Source of the DNA: Flavobacteriaceae bacterium UBA1903
GTDB taxonomy: Bacteria > Bacteroidota > Bacteroidia > Flavobacteriales > Flavobacteriaceae
NCBI GenBank assembly: GCA_002337605.1
Contig: DDGL01000016.1
Coordinates: 158,973 to 222,972 of the forward strand
Length of the DNA: 64,000 nucleotides
Direction of reading: 5' to 3'
Below the pieces are notes generated by a model. The model saw only the letters and a program-made list of their open reading frames with translations. It did no database searches and was not told the DNA's origin. Within the stretch, counting starts at the first letter, position 1, and each line of letters opens with the position of its first letter. Below are positions 44,388 to 52,582 of this stretch, piece after piece. Position numbers and translations under genes: made by a program.

Positions 44388-45149
44388 TTACTTGTCGGCA
44401 AAAACTTCCCGTGGTTTTTCGACTATAGAAGTCAGTGGCTTTCTATTTTCTTTAATATGCTTTACATAATAAGCAAGTAGCTCATCGGCATCTGCACCCA
44501 TCCATCGCTTTACGTAGATAGCCCAAAAATGATATTGTAAGTACCATATACCTTTATCGCGATATAATCTGGCTGAGGAGCCCAGAGACTCTTGAATTAC
44601 AACAAATTTTTTGCGCTCGTAAAGTTCGTTTATGAGAATGTTATCTTCGTAAATAACAAACGTTTCATCATAGCCGCCAATTTCGTCAAAGAGTTTACGC
44701 GTGATAAACTGACTTTGATCTCCGCCACGACACGCCCGCCAGGAAAATCTGGTAAAGTAACTTGCCAGACGTAACCACCAATGGTTGCTGTCAAATTTCA
44801 TCTTAAAGCAACCCGCAGGGTTTCCTTTCTGGACTTCAGAAATAATTAGACCATCGAACTTTTTTGGAGGAAAGCTATCGGCATGAAGAAAATAAAGAAT
44901 GTCCCCGGTTGCCTTTTTGGCGCCAGCATTCATTTGCTTAGCACGTCCTTTTTCAGAAGAAAGTAACTGAATATTGAATTCAGTGTCTTTTGAAAATTCG
45001 TTCACTAACAATCTGGTATCGTCACTACTACCACCGTCTACTAAAATTAGCTCAGCAATATTTTCTGAAGAGGCGTTTGTAGTAAGGTGTTTCAACACCG
45101 AAGTAATGTTTTCGGCTTCGTTGAGTACAGGAATGATGATACTTAGCAT
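44388..45149 (-). CDS. TIGR04283-type glycosyltransferase (arsenosugar-associated)
   Basis: GT2 protein of about 254 residues that matches the TIGR04283 group found with ArsS and TIGR04282 genes in arsenosugar loci. ATG at 45149 opens with MLSIIIPVLNEAENI; an upstream non-ATG extension of 36 codons would cross a palindromic repeat and is rejected. Motifs: ILVDGGSSDDT, YFLHADSFPPKKF and GGDQSQFITRKLF. It may add a sugar or glycerol group to an arsenoriboside. It is downstream of the two DUF547 genes. Confidence 0.85.
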   Translation of the reverse strand: MLSIIIPVLNEAENITSVLKHLTTNASSENIAELILVDGGSSDDTRLLVNEFSKDTEFNIQLLSSEKGRAKQMNAGAKKATGDILYFLHADSFPPKKFDGLIISEVQKGNPAGCFKMKFDSNHWWLRLASYFTRFSWRACRGGDQSQFITRKLFDEIGGYDETFVIYEDNILINELYERKKFVVIQESLGSSARLYRDKGIWYLQYHFWAIYVKRWMGADADELLAYYVKHIKENRKPLTSIVEKPREVFADK

Positions 45150-45198
45150 GGGTGTAAACTTACGGAAATTTGAAGTTTTTGGTTGTTTGGAAACTAAA

Positions 45199-45231
45199 AA
45201 ACCTGTCAGGTGCTTAAGACCTGACAGGTTT
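45199..45231. repeat. Perfect 13-bp palindromic repeat AAACCTGTCAGGT
   Basis: Arms AAACCTGTCAGGT (45199-45211) and ACCTGACAGGTTT (45219-45231) with a seven-base loop, between the DUF547 gene ending at 45247 and the TIGR04283 start. It may serve as a terminator. A half copy, AAACCTGTAAGGT, lies near 48048-48060. Confidence 0.75.
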
Positions 45232-45246
45232 GGTATGCGTACTATT

Positions 45247-46047
45247 TTACTGTTCATTCAAACCCCAATCGTATTCTTTGTAGGTTATATTGGCTTTAGG
45301 ATTCATGTTTCTATTACTGTACTGGTTAATATAGCCTATAATATCTACTTTTCCGTTTACTTTCCAATCGTTTGGATAAAATTTAAAGATGGACGAAATT
45401 TCTGCTTTATTTTCCTGAATATCATTTTTATCGCTATTTATAAAACTTTTGGTGACTTGATCCAGCTGTTCATTGATTTTTGCAGCAGTATATGCTTCTC
45501 GTATCAATGGCGGACAAGAAATAGAGGCACAATTTATGGCAAAGTGGATTCTTGGTTCGTTCATTTTACGGAGGATTCCATTTTCAATCCCGCCTAAGGA
45601 AAGCTCACGCCCATCAACCCTTGCGCGACCTTCAGTCCAAGGATTGTTTACATCTTTTATACTTTTAACCGGGTAGTTTTCTAAAATTAAGTTAACGGTT
45701 TCGGCGTTGTATAAATTTATATAGAACGCCAGTAATTCCTGTACGCTCCAGTTGTTGTTAGGATCTTTTTTAGCAAGCATATTCAGGTAATCGTCCAATG
45801 CTTTGGCATCTTCCCTAAATCCTTTATAATCTACCAAACCATCCTGATCTACGTGTTTTTGTAATAGTTTGGTCCATTGAGAGTGGTCTACGTTCACTTC
45901 AGAATTTGCTGTGGTTGAGGTTAATGTACCTTCTACTTTTTTAGTGGGTTGTCCCTGGCTGGTAATGCCCGCTGCAGAAAGTAAATTGCAACTTTGTAAA
46001 GTAAATGCTAGTATAGTGCCAAAGGCAAAGTATTTTAATGATTTCAT
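45247..46047 (-). CDS. DUF547 lipoprotein
   Basis: Lipoprotein of 266 residues with lipobox ending TLQSC and one DUF547 domain: LAFYINLYNAETVNLIL, ELSLGGIENGILRKMNEPRI, HFAINCASISCPPL and the C-terminal YKEYDWGLNEQ. It is 89 bases downstream of a second DUF547 lipoprotein gene and clearly a paralogue. Function unknown; the conserved Cys in NCASISCPP could be catalytic or structural. A palindromic repeat follows its stop codon. Confidence 0.87.
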   Translation of the reverse strand: MKSLKYFAFGTILAFTLQSCNLLSAAGITSQGQPTKKVEGTLTSTTANSEVNVDHSQWTKLLQKHVDQDGLVDYKGFREDAKALDDYLNMLAKKDPNNNWSVQELLAFYINLYNAETVNLILENYPVKSIKDVNNPWTEGRARVDGRELSLGGIENGILRKMNEPRIHFAINCASISCPPLIREAYTAAKINEQLDQVTKSFINSDKNDIQENKAEISSIFKFYPNDWKVNGKVDIIGYINQYSNRNMNPKANITYKEYDWGLNEQ

Positions 46048-46136
46048 AGATTCAATTTTATAAGTCTACAAGCTACAACGAAATAATTTGAATCTGCACT
46101 TGGTTAACAGTGGCTTGTGCTAACTTTAGGAAAAAT

Positions 46137-47069
46137 TTAATTGTTCAGTTCCCAATTGTAATCTTTATAGCGCACTTTGGCATTTGCCGAAATTTTTGTG
46201 TCTGAATATAGGTTTAGATACTCTACTACACTTCCGTTTTGCTTAAAGTCTTTCGAAAACCAGGTGAATATCTTTGAAATGTCTATCCGGTCTGTTGTGA
46301 TGGTATTTCGGGTGGGATCGTTGATAAATTGTTTTGCCAAAAAATCTAATTGTGCATCTACCTTTTCAGCAGTAAAGGCCTCATTCAATAGTGGCGGACA
46401 AGAATAGGAAGCACAATTTATCCCGAAGTGTATTCTGGGCTCGTCCATTTTACGAAGGATCTGGTGTTCAATTTCATCCAGATTGTACCATTTGTCACCT
46501 AGCTTCCATAACCGTTGTTCCCACGGTTTGTCAATATCTTTAATACTTTCCAATGGTAAATTCCGAAGGATCAAATCTACCGTCATTGCATTGTAAGCAT
46601 TCATCCAATAGGCAAGTTTATCGTTCTTGGTCCAAGTCTCATTAGGCATGGTTACACCCAAAGATGAAATATAACTCCTCAGCGTTGCGCTGTTTTTTCT
46701 GAAACCTTCATAACTAACAACACCTTTTGCTGAAACATTGTTTTTTAAAAGCTCGTTTACTACTGAGTGGTCAAATTTTTCAGTCGTCACGGGAGGAACA
46801 AATTGTTGTGGGTTTATTTCCACAACAGCATCTGTATTTGTTAAGGGAGATACTGTTTCCATCTCTGAAACTGGCTTTGTAGTGCCAACTTTTACACCTG
46901 TTGCGGTAGTGATTATTATGCTGTCCTTTTTCATTTCTCTCTCAGGATTTCCAGCAATTGCATCTGAAGAAATTTTGCCGGTGTTTACAGGTTCTTTTGT
47001 AGCTTCCTTTTTTGCAGTGCAGGAAATTACTATAAACATAATAAATAGAAGCGGTATGTAGTGTTTCAT
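46137..47069 (-). CDS. DUF547 lipoprotein with extended N-terminal linker
   Basis: Lipoprotein of 310 residues with lipobox ending FIVISC, then about 80 Thr/Pro/Glu-rich linker residues and one DUF547 domain: LAYWMNAYNAMTVDLIL, WYNLDEIEHQILRKMDEPRI, HFGINCASYSCPPL and the terminal YKDYNWELNN. The linker may span from the membrane. It is the first of the tandem DUF547 pair, 68 bases after the sterol-desaturase-family gene. Confidence 0.87.
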   Translation of the reverse strand: MKHYIPLLFIMFIVISCTAKKEATKEPVNTGKISSDAIAGNPEREMKKDSIIITTATGVKVGTTKPVSEMETVSPLTNTDAVVEINPQQFVPPVTTEKFDHSVVNELLKNNVSAKGVVSYEGFRKNSATLRSYISSLGVTMPNETWTKNDKLAYWMNAYNAMTVDLILRNLPLESIKDIDKPWEQRLWKLGDKWYNLDEIEHQILRKMDEPRIHFGINCASYSCPPLLNEAFTAEKVDAQLDFLAKQFINDPTRNTITTDRIDISKIFTWFSKDFKQNGSVVEYLNLYSDTKISANAKVRYKDYNWELNN

Positions 47070-47137
47070 AATATGGATTTCTAATAGGAGGTGAGTCGGA
47101 ATTAATTGTGTTTTATTTCATGGCAATTGTCATTCGA

Positions 47138-48034
47138 TTAGCTGCGAGGTTCTCTTTTTTCTGAAATAGGATATGTTTCCTGTTTAAAAAATCCTTTGGG
47201 GAAGGTCTCATCTCCTTTAAACCCTAATTCAATATCCTTACCGTTATGTGGAATGTGGTTTGTCTTAAAGAGATAGTCCCACACACTCAATGTTAATCCA
47301 TAATTTACACCATAACGATGTTTCTCTGGTAATTTTTTTGCGTGATGCCAGATGTGCATTTTTGGGTTGTTGAAAACATACTTTAAAATTCCATAGTCCC
47401 ATCCTAAGTTGGCATGGTTTAAGTGGCCTACGGTTAGGGCAAAAAAGTGAACAATCGCAACATCTGCAACATCAAAACCTCCAATAATAGCCAGCGGAAT
47501 GTACAACAACGACTTATAAACAACCGGCTCCATCCAGTGATAGCGAAGGTGTGCTGCAAATCCCATTTCTTTTACAGAGTGATGGAGCTTGTGAAAATTC
47601 CATAAAAACGGTACTCTGTGGAGCAAGCGGTGTGTGTTCCATTGTACAAAATCTGAAACCAAGAAAAAGATCAGTAAACCTACCCCCCACGGTAGTGCAT
47701 CAAGATCAATGAGTTGAAAATCTGAGATCTTCAAATTAATTAAACTTAGCAGATCATTGAACACAGCTGCGGCTGTATTGGAGAGGAATATGAGGACGAT
47801 CAAATTCAGTAAAAAAAAGTTGAAAAACATATAAAAGGTATCCAGCCAAAAGTCTTTACGGAAGACTTTCTGGTCTTTTCGCCAGGGAAAAATCACCTCT
47901 AAGCCCCAGACTGCTAATGAAACTATAATAAGTCCGTAGAAATAATTTTCCCAGTGAAAATGAGAAATCTCGTTCAACAGGTAATTAAAATACCCTTGGT
48001 AGGAATCTTTAAATATGTTGCCGTATTTTTCCAT
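47138..48034 (-). CDS. Sterol desaturase / fatty acid hydroxylase superfamily membrane protein
   Basis: Membrane di-iron oxygenase-like protein of 298 residues. The three His boxes are complete: HRLLH (HxxxH), HKLHH (HxxHH) and HIWHH (HxxHH), set among about four or five membrane helices. The superfamily includes lipid hydroxylases, desaturases and alkylglycerol monooxygenase. It lies between pstB and the DUF547 pair in the minus-strand string, so a lipid-linked role in the same process is possible but not shown. Confidence 0.87.
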   Translation of the reverse strand: MEKYGNIFKDSYQGYFNYLLNEISHFHWENYFYGLIIVSLAVWGLEVIFPWRKDQKVFRKDFWLDTFYMFFNFFLLNLIVLIFLSNTAAAVFNDLLSLINLKISDFQLIDLDALPWGVGLLIFFLVSDFVQWNTHRLLHRVPFLWNFHKLHHSVKEMGFAAHLRYHWMEPVVYKSLLYIPLAIIGGFDVADVAIVHFFALTVGHLNHANLGWDYGILKYVFNNPKMHIWHHAKKLPEKHRYGVNYGLTLSVWDYLFKTNHIPHNGKDIELGFKGDETFPKGFFKQETYPISEKREPRS

Positions 48035-48101
48035 AAATAATATTTAAACCTGTAAGGTCTGGACTATAGTTAGTTTATTGAATTAGGTTTTTTATACTTG
48101 T

Positions 48102-48914
48102 CTACCTGCAAACGCAAGTTTCATCTTTTAAATAACTTTTGGTTTGTTCTTTTTTAGGGGTATTGAAAAACATGTCATTTGTCCCAGATTCAATTAATTG
48201 CCCGTTACACATAAAAAAGACCTGGTCCGAAATTCGTTTGGCCTGTGCAATGTTGTGTGTTACTAAAACAATGGTATATCTTTTTTTGAGGCGCTCCATT
48301 AAATTTTCAATAACTCTAGTGGTTACGGGATCTAATGAAGATGTGGGCTCGTCCATAAGTAAAACTTTAGGAGCTGTCGCAAGCGTTCTTGCAATGCATA
48401 AGCGTTGTTGTTGCCCAATAGAAAGTGATTGCCCAGAATCTTTAAGACGGTCCATCACTTCGGGCCATAGGGAAACTGCTTTTAGAGTTTCTTCGGTTAT
48501 GTCTTGCTTTTCAGATACGGTAAGTTTTTTGTGTTGCTGAATTCCAAAAATCACATTTTCTAAAATAGATTTAGGGAACACACACGGACTTTGAAAAACC
48601 ATTCCAATGTCCTTCCGAAGTTGGGTTAGGTTGGTAACCCCGTTTAAAATATCTTTTTCGTTGAAATGTACGGCGCCAGTTACTTTCAATTTTTCAGTGC
48701 CGTCATTTATGCGGTTTATGCTCCTAAGGAGTGTAGACTTTCCACTTCCCGATGGTCCAATAATACAATTCACCTTATTTTTTTGAAAGTCTAAAGAGAG
48801 GTCTTTAAGAATATGGTTTACTCCAAAGAAAACGTTTAGATTGGAAATTTTAATAGAAACTTCCGCTTCCTCTTCAATCCCTGCATTTATTTTACGAGCT
48901 GTATTTGTTTCCAT
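48102..48914 (-). CDS. pstB: Phosphate ABC transporter ATP-binding protein
   Basis: ATPase of the high-affinity phosphate importer, 270 residues. Walker A (GPSGSGKSTLLRSINR), Q-loop, Walker B (VLLMDEPTSSLD) and switch His (LVTHNIAQAKR) are present. The ABC signature reads SLSIGQQQRLCIA where PstB normally has SLSGGQQQRLCIA, so the first Gly of GGQ is Ile. It shares one base with pstA (TAATG). No phoU follows, which is usual at the end of pst operons. Confidence 0.93.
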   Translation of the reverse strand: METNTARKINAGIEEEAEVSIKISNLNVFFGVNHILKDLSLDFQKNKVNCIIGPSGSGKSTLLRSINRINDGTEKLKVTGAVHFNEKDILNGVTNLTQLRKDIGMVFQSPCVFPKSILENVIFGIQQHKKLTVSEKQDITEETLKAVSLWPEVMDRLKDSGQSLSIGQQQRLCIARTLATAPKVLLMDEPTSSLDPVTTRVIENLMERLKKRYTIVLVTHNIAQAKRISDQVFFMCNGQLIESGTNDMFFNTPKKEQTKSYLKDETCVCR

Positions 48915-49759
48915 TAATAGTTGATTTTTGAATATTGAATCCGCCGTACTAAAGCGCTTATGCTAAAAATAAACACTAAGCTAACCAGTACTAAACTGCT
49001 TCCCCAGGCGTTTTGTAGTGCCTGTGGATTGGTTGCTTGTTGTGCCAATGCTAGAATATGTGTAGGTAAACTGCTTACGGGTTCTAAAAATGTACGTGGA
49101 ACTGTAACTCCAGAAAAAGCCGTTGCTATAAACATAATGGGTGCTGTTTCCCCAATAGCACGCGCTAAACCTAATAAAAGCCCTGTAAAAGCACCGTTAA
49201 TGCCTCTCGGAAAAATAACGGCTCTAATTACTTGCCATTGAGTTAACCCAAGTGCTTGAGCGTTTTCTCTATAGGAATTTGGAATACTGCGTATAGCCTG
49301 GTGTGAAGCAAGAATAATGGTGGGTAAAATCATCATAGCTAGGATAATTCCACCCACAAACCACGAAACTCCAGTTTGTAGGATATTCACAAAAAATATG
49401 AGTCCGAATATTCCAAAAATGATGGATGGGATTCCATTTAAACTGTAAATGATGGTATCGGTTATATTTTGAAATACTTTGCTTTTTACATACTCACTCT
49501 TGTAGATGGCAACTCCCAGTGCAATAGGGAAACTACATACCGCTGCGCAAAGTGTTAGTGCGAGACTTCCTATAATTTGATATAAAATTCCACCTTCCGA
49601 GCCAAAATTTTCTGAAGCTGAGGTTAAAAAACCAACAGAGATGGCTCCCATTCCTTTCCAGATAAGCGTTGCAATAAGAAACACTAAGATTGCGATAGAA
49701 AGCACAGCCGCAGTCCAGATTAGTGTGTTATAAACGTTATTTTTAAGGGCTCTACTCAT
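48914..49759 (-). CDS. pstA: Phosphate ABC transporter permease
   Basis: Inner membrane permease of 281 residues with six membrane segments and the coupling-helix EAA-like loop RENAQALGLTQWQVIRAVIFPRGINGAFTG. NSLNGIPSIIFGIFGL matches the PstA motif. It overlaps pstC by four bases and shares one base with pstB, so the genes are translationally coupled. Confidence 0.93.
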   Translation of the reverse strand: MSRALKNNVYNTLIWTAAVLSIAILVFLIATLIWKGMGAISVGFLTSASENFGSEGGILYQIIGSLALTLCAAVCSFPIALGVAIYKSEYVKSKVFQNITDTIIYSLNGIPSIIFGIFGLIFFVNILQTGVSWFVGGIILAMMILPTIILASHQAIRSIPNSYRENAQALGLTQWQVIRAVIFPRGINGAFTGLLLGLARAIGETAPIMFIATAFSGVTVPRTFLEPVSSLPTHILALAQQATNPQALQNAWGSSLVLVSLVFIFSISALVRRIQYSKINY

Positions 49760-50625
49760 ACTGTTCGTATTCCTTTTCGCATATATACTTGCGTGCCAAT
49801 AGTGAGCGTAATCACTAGTAGTAACAATAAAAATCCAATCGCATTTAACGCACTAAAATGTAACGAACCAAAAGCACTCTCTCCAACCTCTCTCCCCAGT
49901 TTTGAAGTAATGGTCTGGCCAGGGGATAACAAGTTATAGAAAGGTTCAGGAATTTTATCGATACTCCCCACCAATAACATTACGGCCATGGTTTCGCCCA
50001 GGGCTCTTCCAAGTGCGAGTAATACAGCTCCTGCAATATTTCTTTTGGCTATGGGTACCAATGTTTTCTGAATAATCTCAAAAGGGTATAAACCCAGCCC
50101 CTTTGAGGTTTCTCTGTATTGCTGCGGAATGTTATGTAACGCATCATCGGTTAGGGTAATAATGGTTGGTAAGATCATAACAGCCAATAATATGCCGGCA
50201 GTTACAAGGGTTCTTCCCGAACTCAACTCAAAAAGTGTTGCAATCCATGGACTTACCAAAGCAATTCCTATAAGTCCGTAAATAATAGAAGGGATGCCCG
50301 CTAACAGTTCGATGGCAGATTTAACATACAGCCGATACCTGTTAGGTAAAATTTCCGACGTAAAAATAGCGGTCAAAATACCTAAAGGAACAGCAATAAG
50401 TAAAGCAATAGCTGTCACCGCAAGTGTTCCAAAAAGCATCGATAGGACTCCAAATTGATCCTTTGCAGGATTCCAGGTCATAGTAAAAAGATCGAACCCT
50501 ACAGTGCTTAGTGCTGGGTAACTGTTCCAGAACAAAATCAGGAAGATAAGAAGTGTTACAGCAATGCACAGGTATGTGCTTGCCAAGACATATCCTTTCC
50601 CAATTTTATTTTGAAATACTAACAT
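49756..50625 (-). CDS. pstC: Phosphate ABC transporter permease
   Basis: Inner membrane permease of 289 residues with six membrane segments. ELLAGIPSIIYGLIGI and the coupling loop ETSKGLGLYPFEIIQKTLVPIAKRNIAGA are typical of PstC. Its start lies 20 bases inside the end of the upstream substrate-binding protein gene, and its end overlaps pstA by four bases. Confidence 0.93.
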   Translation of the reverse strand: MLVFQNKIGKGYVLASTYLCIAVTLLIFLILFWNSYPALSTVGFDLFTMTWNPAKDQFGVLSMLFGTLAVTAIALLIAVPLGILTAIFTSEILPNRYRLYVKSAIELLAGIPSIIYGLIGIALVSPWIATLFELSSGRTLVTAGILLAVMILPTIITLTDDALHNIPQQYRETSKGLGLYPFEIIQKTLVPIAKRNIAGAVLLALGRALGETMAVMLLVGSIDKIPEPFYNLLSPGQTITSKLGREVGESAFGSLHFSALNAIGFLLLLLVITLTIGTQVYMRKGIRTV

Positions 50626-51439
50626 ATCCGTTTTGTTTGACGATTTCCTGTCCTTCTGGACTCATGATGAAATCAATAAAGGTTTTGGTTTGTCCAGTTG
50701 GAGTGCCGTTGGTCACTAAAACCAAATCCCGTGTAATAGGAAATTTATTATTTATAATATTTTCGAGTGTAGGCTCCACAATACTTCCATCTGGCATGAG
50801 GATGGAAATTCCTTTTACATCGTCATTTAACCATGCGTTAGACAAAATTCCTAGTGCTGCGTCGCTTTGTGTAAGGGCAGTTTGTTCTTCATTATTAGCA
50901 CCTAAAACCAGATCGGCTCCTTGGGCTACAGCTTCTTTATCGCCCAAGACTATTTCCATAAATACGTGACGCGTGCCCCGAGAAGCTTCTTTGTCTATCA
51001 CCAGAATATCTTTATCGGGTCCGTTCAACTCTTTCCAGTTCGAAATTTCACCTCTGTAAATTTTAGCAATCTGTTCTAAGGTTAAGGACGTAATGCCAGC
51101 ATTGTAAAGTTCCGACGAAACCACAGGAACAACTGCATCTCTTCCAATTGCATGAATTTGGAAGGAAGTTTCTGGATATTGTTCTAGTTCCTTTTGTGTA
51201 ATATCTCTTGAAATCATTCCAATTTCAATTTGCTGACTCCCAACCTGATTAACACCTACGCCTGAACCTCCTGCGTTTACAATAATTCTACTGTCGGGAT
51301 GTAGTTTCATATAGCGTTCAGCAGCCACAGAAATAACTGGCAAAACAGTTGTGGAACCCGCCACCCGTACCGTATCGTTCTTAGGTTTAGAACAAGACAG
51401 CGCAAGCAGTACAAAACCAATCACTAAAATGTTTTTCAT
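50606..51439 (-). CDS. pstS: Phosphate-binding lipoprotein of the Pst transporter
   Basis: Periplasmic phosphate-binding protein of 277 residues, anchored as a lipoprotein (lipobox ending LALSC). Ligand-binding motifs are RVAGSTTVLPV, NAGGSGVGVNQVG, the SRDIT segment and KEASRGTRHVF. Such proteins bind phosphate and, less well, arsenate. It is 101 bases downstream of arsM, which suggests either a link to arsenic uptake or a phosphate-starvation signal. It overlaps pstC by 20 bases. Confidence 0.92.
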   Translation of the reverse strand: MKNILVIGFVLLALSCSKPKNDTVRVAGSTTVLPVISVAAERYMKLHPDSRIIVNAGGSGVGVNQVGSQQIEIGMISRDITQKELEQYPETSFQIHAIGRDAVVPVVSSELYNAGITSLTLEQIAKIYRGEISNWKELNGPDKDILVIDKEASRGTRHVFMEIVLGDKEAVAQGADLVLGANNEEQTALTQSDAALGILSNAWLNDDVKGISILMPDGSIVEPTLENIINNKFPITRDLVLVTNGTPTGQTKTFIDFIMSPEGQEIVKQNGYVSISK

Positions 51440-51480
51440 GTAAGGTATAGTTTTAGTTTTTGAAAAAATCTAACTAATTA

Positions 51481-51540
51481 AGGTAGCTGAGTGATCCCGC
51501 TAAAATGCAAAAGCATTTTCGCGGGATTATTGTACCGAAG
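51481..51540. repeat. Palindromic repeat abutting the stop of arsM
   Basis: Arms around CCCGCTAAAATGC and GCATTTTCGCGGG with a short loop, flanked by aggtagctgagtgat on the left and tattgtaccgaa on the right. It matches the flanks and layout of the copy at 29931-29990. Both lie directly next to a minus-strand stop codon and can form a terminator-like hairpin. Confidence 0.7.
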
Positions 51541-52509
51541 CTAGCAACAACCACCCCCGTCGTAATGGTAGGTAGATTCACTAAAATAAATATCATCTCT
51601 TCCCAGCGCTTTTAGCGCGCCGGCAGTTTTATCACAAATAGCCAATGGCTGATTTTTTAATAAAATATGCCCTAGCTTGTCATCAAAGTAATCTTCGTCT
51701 CCATAGTAAATAGCAGCCTGACCTGTAAACACGCAAGGACCATCTTCTGGCATTGGGTCTTTAATTGCAGCTACTTCAATGCTTTCGATATAGATAAGCT
51801 CATCCGTTGGGTATTTTTTTGGATCTAGGATTCTGTAAGGTTTACGGGCTCTTATTTCTATGGTTCCAAAACCTACATCGGTTAATGCTTTTACGTATTC
51901 GGCAATGGGGAGGCTTCCACTTAAGCATAAGGCACGCAAACGCTCATCGTTGCGTAAGGTATCATTCATAGGTTGCTCACAGGTTGGATCACTCATCACC
52001 AAACGTCCGTGAGGTTTTAAAACACGGTACATTTCTTCAATGGCACGTTTTAAATCTTCAGCTTTAAAAATGTTGAAGAGGCAGTTTTGCGCTGCTACAT
52101 CTATGCTGTTATCTTCAACAGGGAGGTTTAAGGCATCTCCTTTTTTAAGATCGACAAATTCACTTTTAAACCATGGGTTCATTTTTTCAGCTTCTACAAA
52201 ATTCTTGCGGGAGGCTTCCAGCATTTCGTCCACCACATCGACACCTACAACACCGCCTTTTTCGCGATTAAAGTAAGCGAATTGTAGTAGTTCCATGCCG
52301 CCGCCAACGCCAACATAGAGCATTTTAGGGTTGTTGGAAAGATCACGTGCATGTACGGTGCTTCCGCAGCCGTAATTCATTTCCTGCATTATTTTTGGGA
52401 TTTTCAATCCTGGTAATTCCCAAATTGGGTTGGTGGTGCAGCAAAGGCCAACATCTGGTGTAAGGGCTGCTTCTTTGTAAACGTCGTGGGTAGTATCTAA
52501 ATAGCTCAT
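51541..52509 (-). CDS. arsM: Arsenite methyltransferase (arsenosugar-type ArsM)
   Basis: SAM-dependent methyltransferase of 322 residues, matching the arsenosugar-associated form of ArsM. The SAM-binding loop is MLYVGVGGGMELLQ, followed by GVDVVDEM. Arsenic-binding cysteines are plausible: Cys23 and Cys24 in GLCCTTNP, Cys48 in NYGCGST, a Cys in SDPTCEQP and the terminal GGGCC. It would methylate arsenite to the dimethyl form used by ArsS. It lies between the purine nucleoside phosphorylase and pstS, in line with an arsenic pathway. Confidence 0.88.
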   Translation of the reverse strand: MSYLDTTHDVYKEAALTPDVGLCCTTNPIWELPGLKIPKIMQEMNYGCGSTVHARDLSNNPKMLYVGVGGGMELLQFAYFNREKGGVVGVDVVDEMLEASRKNFVEAEKMNPWFKSEFVDLKKGDALNLPVEDNSIDVAAQNCLFNIFKAEDLKRAIEEMYRVLKPHGRLVMSDPTCEQPMNDTLRNDERLRALCLSGSLPIAEYVKALTDVGFGTIEIRARKPYRILDPKKYPTDELIYIESIEVAAIKDPMPEDGPCVFTGQAAIYYGDEDYFDDKLGHILLKNQPLAICDKTAGALKALGRDDIYFSESTYHYDGGGCC

Positions 52510-52582
52510 ATTTTTAAGTTTGCAGTAGCAGTTTCAGATTGCAGTAAAACTAATTACTGCGTACTGAATCCTGTGTACTTTT

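Noticed and set aside
48102..51439. Complete Pho regulon locus
   Set aside because: PstSCAB is present, but no phoU or two-component genes are in the window.
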